Below, piece by piece: positions 1 through 6,057 of a stretch of 6,901 nucleotides of DNA. The stretch is taken from assembly GCA_030152225.1 (NCBI GenBank), contig JASLHL010000342.1, positions 1-6,901 on the forward strand, read 5' to 3'. Position 1 is the stretch's first letter; each line of letters begins with the position of its first letter. The notes under the pieces are model-generated. The model did no database searches. It saw nothing but the letters and a program-made list of their open reading frames with translations, and was not told where the DNA came from. This DNA comes from Flavobacterium sp. (GTDB lineage: Bacteria > Bacteroidota > Bacteroidia > Flavobacteriales > Flavobacteriaceae). The position numbers and the translations under genes were made by a program.

Positions 1-1238
1 AAACTGCCCGTCAGACCATCCCTTCCTTTTAATCCACTAACCGTATAGGTTAATGCAGGATCCGTATCTCCATACACTTTGGTTTGCGCTTTCGCAGTTA
101 TGGTGACTGTGGCAGGGGTAATGGTTAAATCAGCAGCTTGATACACAAGGGTATAATCCGCAGTTGCCATTAAACTGCCCTGTTGAATTTCATACATCCC
201 TACAGCCTCGCCTACTTCGCGAACTAAACTGCCTGTAAGCGTATCTGTTCCCTTTAATCCACTAACCGTATAGGTTAATGCAGGATCCGCATCGCCATAC
301 ACTTTGGTTTGTGCTTCTGCGGTTATGGTGACGGTGGCAGGTGTAATAACTAAATCAGCAGCTTGATACACGATCGTATAATCCGTTGATGCCGCTACAC
401 TGCCCTGTTGGATTTCGTACGTTCCTATAGATTCTCCTGCTTCACGAACTAAACTGCCTGTAAGCGTATCTGTTCCCTTTAATCCACTAACCGTATAGGT
501 TAATGCAGGATCCGCATCGCCATACACTTTGGTTTGTGCATCAGCCGTTATGGTGACGGTGGCAGGTGTAATTTCCAAATCAGCGGCTTGATACACAAGG
601 GTATAATCCGTTGATGCCGCTACACTGCCCTGTTGGATTTCGTAGGTTCCTATAGATTCTCCTACTTCACGAACCAAACTGCCTGTAAGTTGATCTGTTC
701 CCTTTAATCCACTAACCGTATAGGTTAATGCAGGATCGGTTTCGCCATAGCCTTTGGTTTTTGCTTCTGCGGTTATGGTGACGGTGGCAGGGGTAATTTC
801 CAAATCAGCAGCTTGATACACAAGAGTATAATCCGTGGTTGCAGCCAAACTGCCCTGTTGGATTTCATAGGTTCCTACAGATTCTCCTGCTTCGCGAACT
901 AAACTGCCTGTAAGTTGATCTGTTCCCTTTAATCCACTAACCGTATAGGTTAATGCAGGATCTGTATCGCCATACACTTTGGTTTGTGCTTCTGCGGTTA
1001 TGGTGACGGTGGCAGGGGTAATTTCTAAATCAGCGGCTTGATACACGATCGTATAATCCGTTGATGCAGTTAAACTACCTTGTTGGATTTCGTAGGTTCC
1101 TATAGATTCTCCTACTTCACGAACTAAACTACCTGTAAGCGTATCCGTTCCTTTTAATCCACTTACCATATACGTTAATGCAGGATCGGTTTCTCCATAC
1201 ACTTTGGTTTTCACTTCTGCGGTTATGGTGACTGTAGC
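1..1238 (-). repeat. Homogenised tandem array of 225-bp MBG-domain repeats
   Basis: Five full units start at 1238, 1013, 788, 563 and 338 (minus-strand reading), and a sixth, at 113, is cut by the window edge. Each unit is exactly 225 bp, or 75 codons. The anchor aaactgcc or aaactacc recurs at 1, 226, 451, 676, 901 and 1126. Each unit begins ATVTITA, carries TK(V/G)YG(E/D)(T/A)DP, LTGSLVRE and GTYEIQQGS (GMYEIQQGS in one unit), and ends in YQAADL(E/V/T)ITP. Synonymous positions are largely shared as well, which indicates recent duplication or gene conversion. The period is a whole number of codons, so gain or loss of units keeps the reading frame. These correspond to residues 1138-1549 of the protein, and the array probably continues to the left. 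Confidence 0.95.
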
Positions 1239-4200
1239 AGGGGTAATGGTTAAATCAGCAGCTTCAAATTGCAACGTATACCCTGCTACTGCTGTCAGTG
1301 TACCTTGGGTAATGGCATAACTCCTTACATTTTCGCCTGGTTCGCGTGACAAACTACCCCTCAAGACCGTACTGGGATCAATGGCAGGATCCAATCCTGA
1401 TACGGTATAAGTTAATGTTGGATCCGTATCTCCATAGCCTTTGGTTTGGTCATTTGCCTTAACCACAATAGTGGTTGTTCGAATCGCTAGATTAGCTGGT
1501 TGGTACCGCATTACATAATTCGCAGAAGTCAAGGCTAATGTTCCTTGCGTAATGGGATAAACCCCCGTTTCTTCTCCAGGATCTCTCGTTAAACTTCCAG
1601 TCAATACATCTTCTGCTAGTTCCCCATTTTTTAGTCCTGAAACTTGATAGGTCAACATAGGATCAGCTGCCCCCATTTCTTTGGTTTTTGCATCTGCAGT
1701 TACCGTTAATGGAGCAGGTGAAATCGTCAAGGCGGCCGCAATCATAGTCAAACTATAATTCGAAGAAGCAACGGTCAAAGTCCCTTGGCGAATCGCATAA
1801 GAACCCACATTTTCTCCTGGATCTCGAACTAAACTTCCTGTTAATGGTACCCCACTATAGCTGCCATAAATCGTATACCTTAACTCAGGATCGGCATCTC
1901 CATAGAATTTAGTTACGGCTGTAGGAATAATATTAAGTGTTAATGGATTAACAACCAAGGTAATTTTACTTCTTGCACTTTCACAGCCTGCAGTACTAAA
2001 TGTACTAACCCAATATACATAGGTCCCCACGGGTAAAGTAGCCGTATCGGGTGTAGGAATACTCGTTCCACCTGTTTCCGCTTCATACCAAGTTAAAACG
2101 TATGGTCCCAACACGCTTCGAATACCCACTAGTATCACTTGGGTCTGGGTGCCATATTGAAAAGAGGAAGATACACTAATCGAATTTAATCTAGGATTAT
2201 CTACTTCCACTTGAATAGGCGTTCGACGCGCACTCTCTTCTCCTCCAATGGTTTGCGTAGCATAATAAGTTCCACTGCTTAGTAGTGTAGACGGTAGCAA
2301 CGCAGTGGTTGCTGTTTCACTCGCATACCATTTGATATTTTCGCCAGTAGCGATTAAATCGCTAACTTTTTTATTTTCATTTTTACAAAACACTTGATTT
2401 ACAGCGGCAGGAGGTGGTGTAACCTCTAGAATCTTTACCGTATAATCGGCCCATGTTCCATAATTATAGGCGCCACAAGGGTCTGTTCCATTGCCTACTC
2501 CTCCAGCATTCGCACTGCGATTCCAAATACGCATGCGATAATTTCCTGTAGCTATAGTATTGGGTATAACCACAGTAGCTGTATATACTTGGGTATTGTT
2601 AGCGATATAATCAGGTAAAGCTAATACTTCTGTCTGTTGATCAAAAACGCCATCAATATTAAAATCAATAGCAACTCCCGTACTAGTATAGCCCGTAGTC
2701 GTTATATTAAACGTATAACTACTCCCAGCTTGTAAGTCAGGAATAGACTCGGCTGTTCGGTCTCTTTGGGTATAAGAAGGGATTTGGTCGGTAAAATTAA
2801 TTTCATCAATATTCACTACGGTAATGCGATGATTAGAGGATCCATTTCCATAGGTTGGCATACACCAATTGGGTGTAAATACTACTGCATCTGTCCAATA
2901 GCTTTCATCTGTGGCAGTACAATTCGCTTTCACATAAGCGTGATACGTTGTTCCTGGAACTAGATTAGCAAGGTTTACTGTCCTTGTATTTGAGTCTACT
3001 TGTGCTGAAAAAGCTAATCCAGTACTTCCACTGCCCGCTTCTCCTGAAGTTCGTATTTCATACGTATATCCTTCCGTATTAGGCGATGACGTGGCTGTCC
3101 AATCGATGGTTGCTGTGTTTAAACCTACCGCTGAAACAGTTAAATCGGTGGGTACAATACAAGTCGGTATTGGCTCGAAGCGAATATCATCGATATAGAT
3201 TGCTTGATACACATCACTCAAACCATGGGCTAATCCAAAAAAATTAGCCGTTCCAGCCGGAAAATTCACGAAATACTCTTTGAATGAAGTAGTCAATGCT
3301 ATGGTGGCTAAAGATTGCATTCCGACAGTCGTATTGGGATCTTCTAAGGTAACTACGTTTAAGGTTGACAGAGTCGAAGCTGTACTCCTCGCTCGAAATC
3401 GAACGCGATACCCACCATTTCCTAACTGATTGGTTGGAGGGGAAACCACCAGTAAATCACCTGTATTTTGGTTGCTATTGTATACATATAAGCTGTGACT
3501 TCCGGAATAAGAAGAAGCACTACTGGTGTATAGATACCCATTTCCAGTGGTGATTTTTCCCCAACAGGGAGGCAAACTAGCATTGTTTGTTGATCCTATA
3601 GGTTGAGACTCGAAATTTTCATTAAAAGCGCCTCGCGTTTCACATAAGGTAGTGAAAATAAAGGGACCTAGCCAATCTCCAAATTCTGTTGCACTACACT
3701 TAGATCTCACATAAAAATAGAAGGTTTCTCCACTAGCTAAACGCTCCAAAACAACGGTTAAACTGCTGGCAATAGTAGATCCACTTATTACTAATCCTGT
3801 TGTTCCAGAGCTAGGATTTCCATTGCTTCTCACTTCGAAATCATATCCTCCAGCCGGTGCTATGTTCGGTGGAGTAATATTAACTTTAGCGGTAGAGGTA
3901 GTAATTTGATTGATAATAATCGATATCGGATTTGGACAAGAAGGAACCAACTCAGCTGTAGCACCAAAAACACTGATAATTCCCTGTCCTCCTCCATACG
4001 AAAACCCAATAGACTTAATTGCTTTCGTTTGATTTTCAGGATCAATAGGTATCGAAAATTGATATAATCTAGGGTTGGTTGATGAATTTTCCAACATATT
4101 AGTCCTTCGTTCTAATCTTCCAAATCCTTGATAGGCAATTGGCAGAGTTGTTCCATCATACCAATCGGGTAAAGTAGCGCTTATCAGTTGAAATGAATCA

Positions 4201-4649
4201 TCTTCAAAAGTAACCCTACAATGCAAAGTAGAAACACCAGAGGCAGAAGTAGCTAGAATGTAGATATTTTGGGCTTTTACTTGCCCACCTACGTTAGATG
4301 TAATCGTATTTCCAAGAGTTTTCAACCGAATAACATTATTCCTACTGTAATCTTGAAGTTGAAACGGCAAATTAGGTGTTGTAGACGCTTGAGAAGTAAT
4401 GCGTCCATTTGTAGGCAATCCAGTTGTCTGTGGTATTGATTCGGCGGTTAACTTCCAATCCAAACTGCGAAGGCAATAGGATACCCCATCCATATCATTG
4501 GTTGTACTCGACGAAGCAATTCCAACTCCATTGGCAATCACATCTTCATTAAACCCATCTAAGCTTAGCGGTTGATAAGTTTGTGCATGAAGAACAATAT
4601 TCCACAGCAAAAATAGCGGAAGTAAAAAAGTAAGGGGCGCTTTTTTCAT
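1..4649 (-). CDS. Giant secreted multidomain adhesin-like protein with MBG repeats (3' end outside window)
   Basis: One frame is open from the ATG at 4647-4649 to the window edge: 1,549 codons without a stop. Residues 1-22 form a signal peptide (MKK, a Leu/Phe-rich core, cleavage likely after LHA). Residues 23-237 are a beta-rich region I cannot assign. Residues 238-335 and 497-590 look like Fn3 domains. Residues 336-496 resemble a MAM or cleaved-adhesin jelly roll (NENFES near its start, YIDDIRFE near its end). Residues 596-740 are GEVED-like, with IDFNIDGVFD at 661-670. Residues 750-902 hold two CHU-type Ig-like domains (IKWYAS; CESAR in the second). From 903 onward come MBG domains with the TKxYG...DP motif. 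The start is chosen because it directly precedes the signal peptide; no Shine-Dalgarno is visible. By family knowledge such proteins are usually exported by the type IX system through a C-terminal sorting domain, which would lie beyond this window. A surface or adhesive role is inference; no catalytic domain is seen. Confidence 0.93.
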   Translation of the reverse strand, partial: MKKAPLTFLLPLFLLWNIVLHAQTYQPLSLDGFNEDVIANGVGIASSSTTNDMDGVSYCLRSLDWKLTAESIPQTTGLPTNGRITSQASTTPNLPFQLQDYSRNNVIRLKTLGNTITSNVGGQVKAQNIYILATSASGVSTLHCRVTFEDDSFQLISATLPDWYDGTTLPIAYQGFGRLERRTNMLENSSTNPRLYQFSIPIDPENQTKAIKSIGFSYGGGQGIISVFGATAELVPSCPNPISIIINQITTSTAKVNITPPNIAPAGGYDFEVRSNGNPSSGTTGLVISGSTIASSLTVVLERLASGETFYFYVRSKCSATEFGDWLGPFIFTTLCETRGAFNENFESQPIGSTNNASLPPCWGKITTGNGYLYTSSASSYSGSHSLYVYNSNQNTGDLLVVSPPTNQLGNGGYRVRFRARSTASTLSTLNVVTLEDPNTTVGMQSLATIALTTSFKEYFVNFPAGTANFFGLAHGLSDVYQAIYIDDIRFEPIPTCIVPTDLTVSAVGLNTATIDWTATSSPNTEGYTYEIRTSGEAGSGSTGLAFSAQVDSNTRTVNLANLVPGTTYHAYVKANCTATDESYWTDAVVFTPNWCMPTYGNGSSNHRITVVNIDEINFTDQIPSYTQRDRTAESIPDLQAGSSYTFNITTTGYTSTGVAIDFNIDGVFDQQTEVLALPDYIANNTQVYTATVVIPNTIATGNYRMRIWNRSANAGGVGNGTDPCGAYNYGTWADYTVKILEVTPPPAAVNQVFCKNENKKVSDLIATGENIKWYASETATTALLPSTLLSSGTYYATQTIGGEESARRTPIQVEVDNPRLNSISVSSSFQYGTQTQVILVGIRSVLGPYVLTWYEAETGGTSIPTPDTATLPVGTYVYWVSTFSTAGCESARSKITLVVNPLTLNIIPTAVTKFYGDADPELRYTIYGSYSGVPLTGSLVRDPGENVGSYAIRQGTLTVASSNYSLTMIAAALTISPAPLTVTADAKTKEMGAADPMLTYQVSGLKNGELAEDVLTGSLTRDPGEETGVYPITQGTLALTSANYVMRYQPANLAIRTTTIVVKANDQTKGYGDTDPTLTYTVSGLDPAIDPSTVLRGSLSREPGENVRSYAITQGTLTAVAGYTLQFEAADLTITPATVTITAEVKTKVYGETDPALTYMVSGLKGTDTLTGSLVREVGESIGTYEIQQGSLTASTDYTIVYQAADLEITPATVTITAEAQTKVYGDTDPALTYTVSGLKGTDQLTGSLVREAGESVGTYEIQQGSLAATTDYTLVYQAADLEITPATVTITAEAKTKGYGETDPALTYTVSGLKGTDQLTGSLVREVGESIGTYEIQQGSVAASTDYTLVYQAADLEITPATVTITADAQTKVYGDADPALTYTVSGLKGTDTLTGSLVREAGESIGTYEIQQGSVAASTDYTIVYQAADLVITPATVTITAEAQTKVYGDADPALTYTVSGLKGTDTLTGSLVREVGEAVGMYEIQQGSLMATADYTLVYQAADLTITPATVTITAKAQTKVYGDTDPALTYTVSGLKGRDGLTGS
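1239..1943 (-). repeat. Three diverged MBG repeats preceding the homogenised array
   Basis: Three further copies of the same domain begin at 1943 (76 codons), 1715 (80 codons) and 1475 (79 codons), covering residues 903-1137. They keep the signatures TKFYGDADP, TKEMGAADP and TKGYGDTDP and the pattern (L/T)xGSLxR(D/E)PGE. Units 2 and 3 carry an extra 4-5 residues before the GSL motif (AEDVLTGS and DPSTVLRGS). Their DNA differs clearly from the 225-bp units, so they look older, or at least were not drawn into the recent homogenisation. Unit 2 has EMG where the others have a (V/G/F)YG motif. Confidence 0.85.
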
Positions 4650-4706
4650 TGGCAAAGAGATTGAGTTTTGTTGGTAATCAAGTTAAATGAGGAAACCTAA
4701 TTTTTA

Positions 4707-4714
4707 CAAAATTA
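4707..4714 (-). promoter_or_regulatory. Candidate -7 promoter element of the giant adhesin gene
   Basis: Read on the minus strand this is TAATTTTG, an exact match to the Bacteroidota -7 consensus TAnnTTTG. It lies 57 bases upstream of the adhesin start codon, which would leave a leader of roughly 50 nucleotides. The matching -33 TTTG is not clear: about 19-21 bases upstream only TTTC or TTCT is found. The assignment rests on the -7 match and position alone. Confidence 0.4.
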
Positions 4715-4744
4715 TCTCTTTAGTGAAAGAAATGAGAAAATGAG

Positions 4745-4767
4745 GGGTGGACAAAAGGGTGGACAAA
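4745..4767. repeat. Tandem 11-bp direct repeat upstream of the adhesin promoter
   Basis: GGGTGGACAAA occurs twice on the plus strand, at 4745-4755 and 4757-4767, separated by one base (12-bp period). On the minus strand it reads TTTGTCCACCC twice. It lies about 31-53 bases upstream of the candidate -7 element, where an activator or repressor could bind. The two sites are about one helical turn apart. It could equally be a slippage duplication; a regulatory role is inference. Confidence 0.5.
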
Positions 4768-4950
4768 TGAAAACATTGCAAAGAAAACAACCTTATTCAA
4801 TTAAAAACCAACTCATTACAATATATCTTGTTTTTAAAACTTACTACTTTACCATCCATACTTACACCTAAAAAAAAGTAATATACCCTTACAAAACCAA
4901 ACAAAAACCACTGGCTATAAGCAGAAAACAGCATCGTTTAGCTTCCTTTT
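4768..4950. other. AT-rich intergenic stretch without a supported gene
   Basis: This is the remainder of the 350-base gap between the adhesin gene and the 258-residue gene. It is AT-rich and holds no RNA gene or repeat that I recognise. A 45-codon minus-strand frame (4797-4934) starts with ATG after an AAGGAAG sequence seven bases upstream. Its protein is hydrophobic at the N-terminus but matches nothing I recognise, and a frame this short is expected by chance here, so it is not called as a gene. Confidence 0.5.
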
Positions 4951-4983
4951 TTTAAATAAAAAGGGCAACCTTTTGGGTCACCC
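4951..4983 (-). terminator. Intrinsic terminator of the 258-residue protein gene
   Basis: On the minus strand GGGTGACC (4983-4976) pairs with GGTTGCCC (4970-4963) around a CAAAA loop. The stem has 8 pairs, two of them G-U wobbles. TTTTTATTT follows directly (4962-4954). It begins 17 bases after the stop codon of the upstream gene, so it closes that transcript and separates it from the adhesin gene. Confidence 0.85.
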
Positions 4984-4999
4984 TTGTCTTGTTTATGTA

Positions 5000-5776
5000 C
5001 TAGTTGTTCTCTTCAGCCATTTTTGTGTACTCAGCGATTAAATAGCTTAGGTAATCCCATTTAATTGAATTGTATGGGTATTTTTCTAAAAATTCTTGGT
5101 TGTCCCCAAAAAGAAAATTGTAGTGTTCTTCAAATTCTCCTTTTTTAAGCCAGATGACTTCCTCTCCTTTTTTGATGTAATAGGATTTAATTACTCCTCC
5201 TCCAATTTTAGGTCCTACGCCAAAGCCAACCGATGAGGTTTCAGAAGCCATTGGATCTGCATACACTTCAATTTGACTACTAAAAGTTGGATTAATTAAT
5301 TGCATCAAGTATTCCTTTTCCTCTTTTTTGTTTTTTAAGGAAGCGGTAATGTTTCTTACATACACTTCGTCTGGATTGGTTGATTTAGTTAAGCTTTTAC
5401 TTCCCCAGTTGCGTGCATTGTCAAAGTAGTTCGCTACTTTAGCTCCTTTTACCAATCCTGAAATAGGCAAGTACATTTCTTGAATTTCATCTGCTTGGAA
5501 CTCTACTTTTTTACCAGCCGTATCTTTCATTTTGATTGCTGTAATTTGACCTTTTTTTCTGGTTACTCCAGAAACAGATCCCTCTTTTTTGGTTCCATCT
5601 TTAAGAATAAGCGTTGAATTTTTCTTGGAACTTACACCGACGAATACTTCATCAAATAGCATATCATCCATTATTTTCAACTGTTCTTTAGAGAATTTCT
5701 CTTTATCTTGTGCATGTATTGGCACATTCACCACTGCTGCAGTTGCTAAAAAGCTAAAAAGTATTAATTTTTTCAT
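5000..5776 (-). CDS. Exported protein of unknown function, 258 residues
   Basis: I do not recognise a named family. Residues 1-22 are a signal peptide (MKK, hydrophobic core, cleavage likely after IHA). There is no cysteine, so it is not a lipoprotein, and no other membrane segment, so the mature form of about 236 residues should be periplasmic or secreted. Residues 53-104 alternate as short strands around LILKDGTKKEGSV and KVEFQADEI, suggesting a small beta-barrel or SH3-like fold (inference). Residues 186-195 are glycine-rich (GVGPKIGGGV). Residues 213-258 are mostly helical, with FLFGDNQEFLEKYP and IAEYTK, a pattern reminiscent of the C-termini of many uncharacterised Bacteroidota secreted proteins. 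The ATG at 5774-5776 directly precedes the signal peptide. The gene is probably monocistronic: yidC terminators lie upstream and its own terminator 17 bases downstream. Confidence 0.88.
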   Translation of the reverse strand: MKKLILFSFLATAAVVNVPIHAQDKEKFSKEQLKIMDDMLFDEVFVGVSSKKNSTLILKDGTKKEGSVSGVTRKKGQITAIKMKDTAGKKVEFQADEIQEMYLPISGLVKGAKVANYFDNARNWGSKSLTKSTNPDEVYVRNITASLKNKKEEKEYLMQLINPTFSSQIEVYADPMASETSSVGFGVGPKIGGGVIKSYYIKKGEEVIWLKKGEFEEHYNFLFGDNQEFLEKYPYNSIKWDYLSYLIAEYTKMAEENN

Positions 5777-5803
5777 AAATTATAAATTTAATCAAAAGTA
5801 AGC

Positions 5804-5836
5804 ATAATATATGACCCATTTACTTTTTTATACAAT
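5804..5836 (-). promoter_or_regulatory. Candidate promoter of the 258-residue protein gene
   Basis: On the minus strand ATTG (5836-5833) is followed after 21 bases by TATATTAT (5811-5804), a partial match to the Bacteroidota pair TTTG and TAnnTTTG at acceptable spacing. It would give a leader of about 20 nucleotides before the ATG at 5776. An alternative -7 element, TACTTTTG at 5800-5793, matches the consensus better but has no -33 partner and would leave a leader of only about 10 nucleotides. I cannot choose firmly between them. Confidence 0.3.
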
Positions 5837-5937
5837 ATATCGCTGTCCTTGTGGCTGTATTAGATCAAACGATCATTTTTCAAAAGAAACCTTTCAATAA
5901 AGGTAGGTCCTTTTTTCCAAAAGGACAGCGTAAATGG
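5816..5937. repeat. Nested inverted repeats between yidC and the exported-protein gene
   Basis: CGCTGTCCTT (5841-5850) is exactly complementary to AAGGACAGCG (5921-5930). Outside it, CCATTTA (5816-5822) is complementary to TAAATGG (5931-5937), with 18 unpaired bases on the left side only. Inside lie two perfect local hairpins: ACCTTT/AAAGGT (5889-5904, 4-base loop) and GTCCTTTT/AAAAGGAC (5907-5926). The loop of the second reads GGAA on the minus strand, a GNRA tetraloop. The AAGGAC segment is shared by the second hairpin and the long-range stem, so the two structures exclude each other. It may be a small structured RNA, a switching leader or a remnant of a short element. No known RNA family was recognised. 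Confidence 0.5.
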
Positions 5938-5970
5938 ATAAAAGAAAAAGAGCCGATCTAAACAACTTAA

Positions 5971-6005
5971 AAAAGGAGGATGGTCCCAAAAGCCACCCTC
6001 CTTTT
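5971..6005 (-). terminator. Second hairpin terminator downstream of yidC
   Basis: The arms at 5971-5983 and 5993-6005 pair over 13 positions with one mismatch, around a 9-base loop. On the minus strand the stem runs into six T residues. It lies five bases beyond the first yidC terminator and probably acts as a backup. The plus strand has only four T residues, all within the stem, so termination in that direction is less likely. Confidence 0.65.
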
Positions 6006-6010
6006 AAACA

Positions 6011-6042
6011 AAAAAACTCCTCTTAGTGAAGAGGAGTTTTTT
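6011..6042 (-). terminator. Intrinsic terminator of yidC
   Basis: ACTCCTCTT (6016-6024) pairs perfectly with AAGAGGAGT (6029-6037) around a 4-base loop, and A5/T5 flanks extend the stem to 14 pairs. On the minus strand it is followed by T6 and then GTTT. It begins 15 bases after the yidC stop codon. Because both flanks supply a T-run on the outgoing strand, it could work in either direction. Confidence 0.9.
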
Positions 6043-6057
6043 ATTTATACCGTAGTA

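Noticed and set aside
1..1238. Regular repeats that might be a CRISPR array or satellite DNA
   Set aside because: The 225-bp period is far too long for CRISPR, has no spacer pattern, and reads continuously as protein domains in one frame.
2766..3553. Short plus-strand frames of 65 and 62 codons
   Set aside because: They lie inside the continuous adhesin frame on the other strand and show no domain or codon signal.
3860..4045. Minus-strand frame of 61 codons
   Set aside because: It is an alternative frame within the adhesin gene, whose true frame is uninterrupted and contains Fn3 sequence here.
5589..5801. Plus-strand frame of 70 codons
   Set aside because: It is antisense to the exported-protein gene, has no recognisable features, and is a shadow of the real coding frame.
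5907..5930. GGAA-loop hairpin as a signal recognition particle RNA
   Set aside because: The loop matches, but the conserved internal loop and flanking stem of SRP RNA are absent and the stem is A/U-rich.
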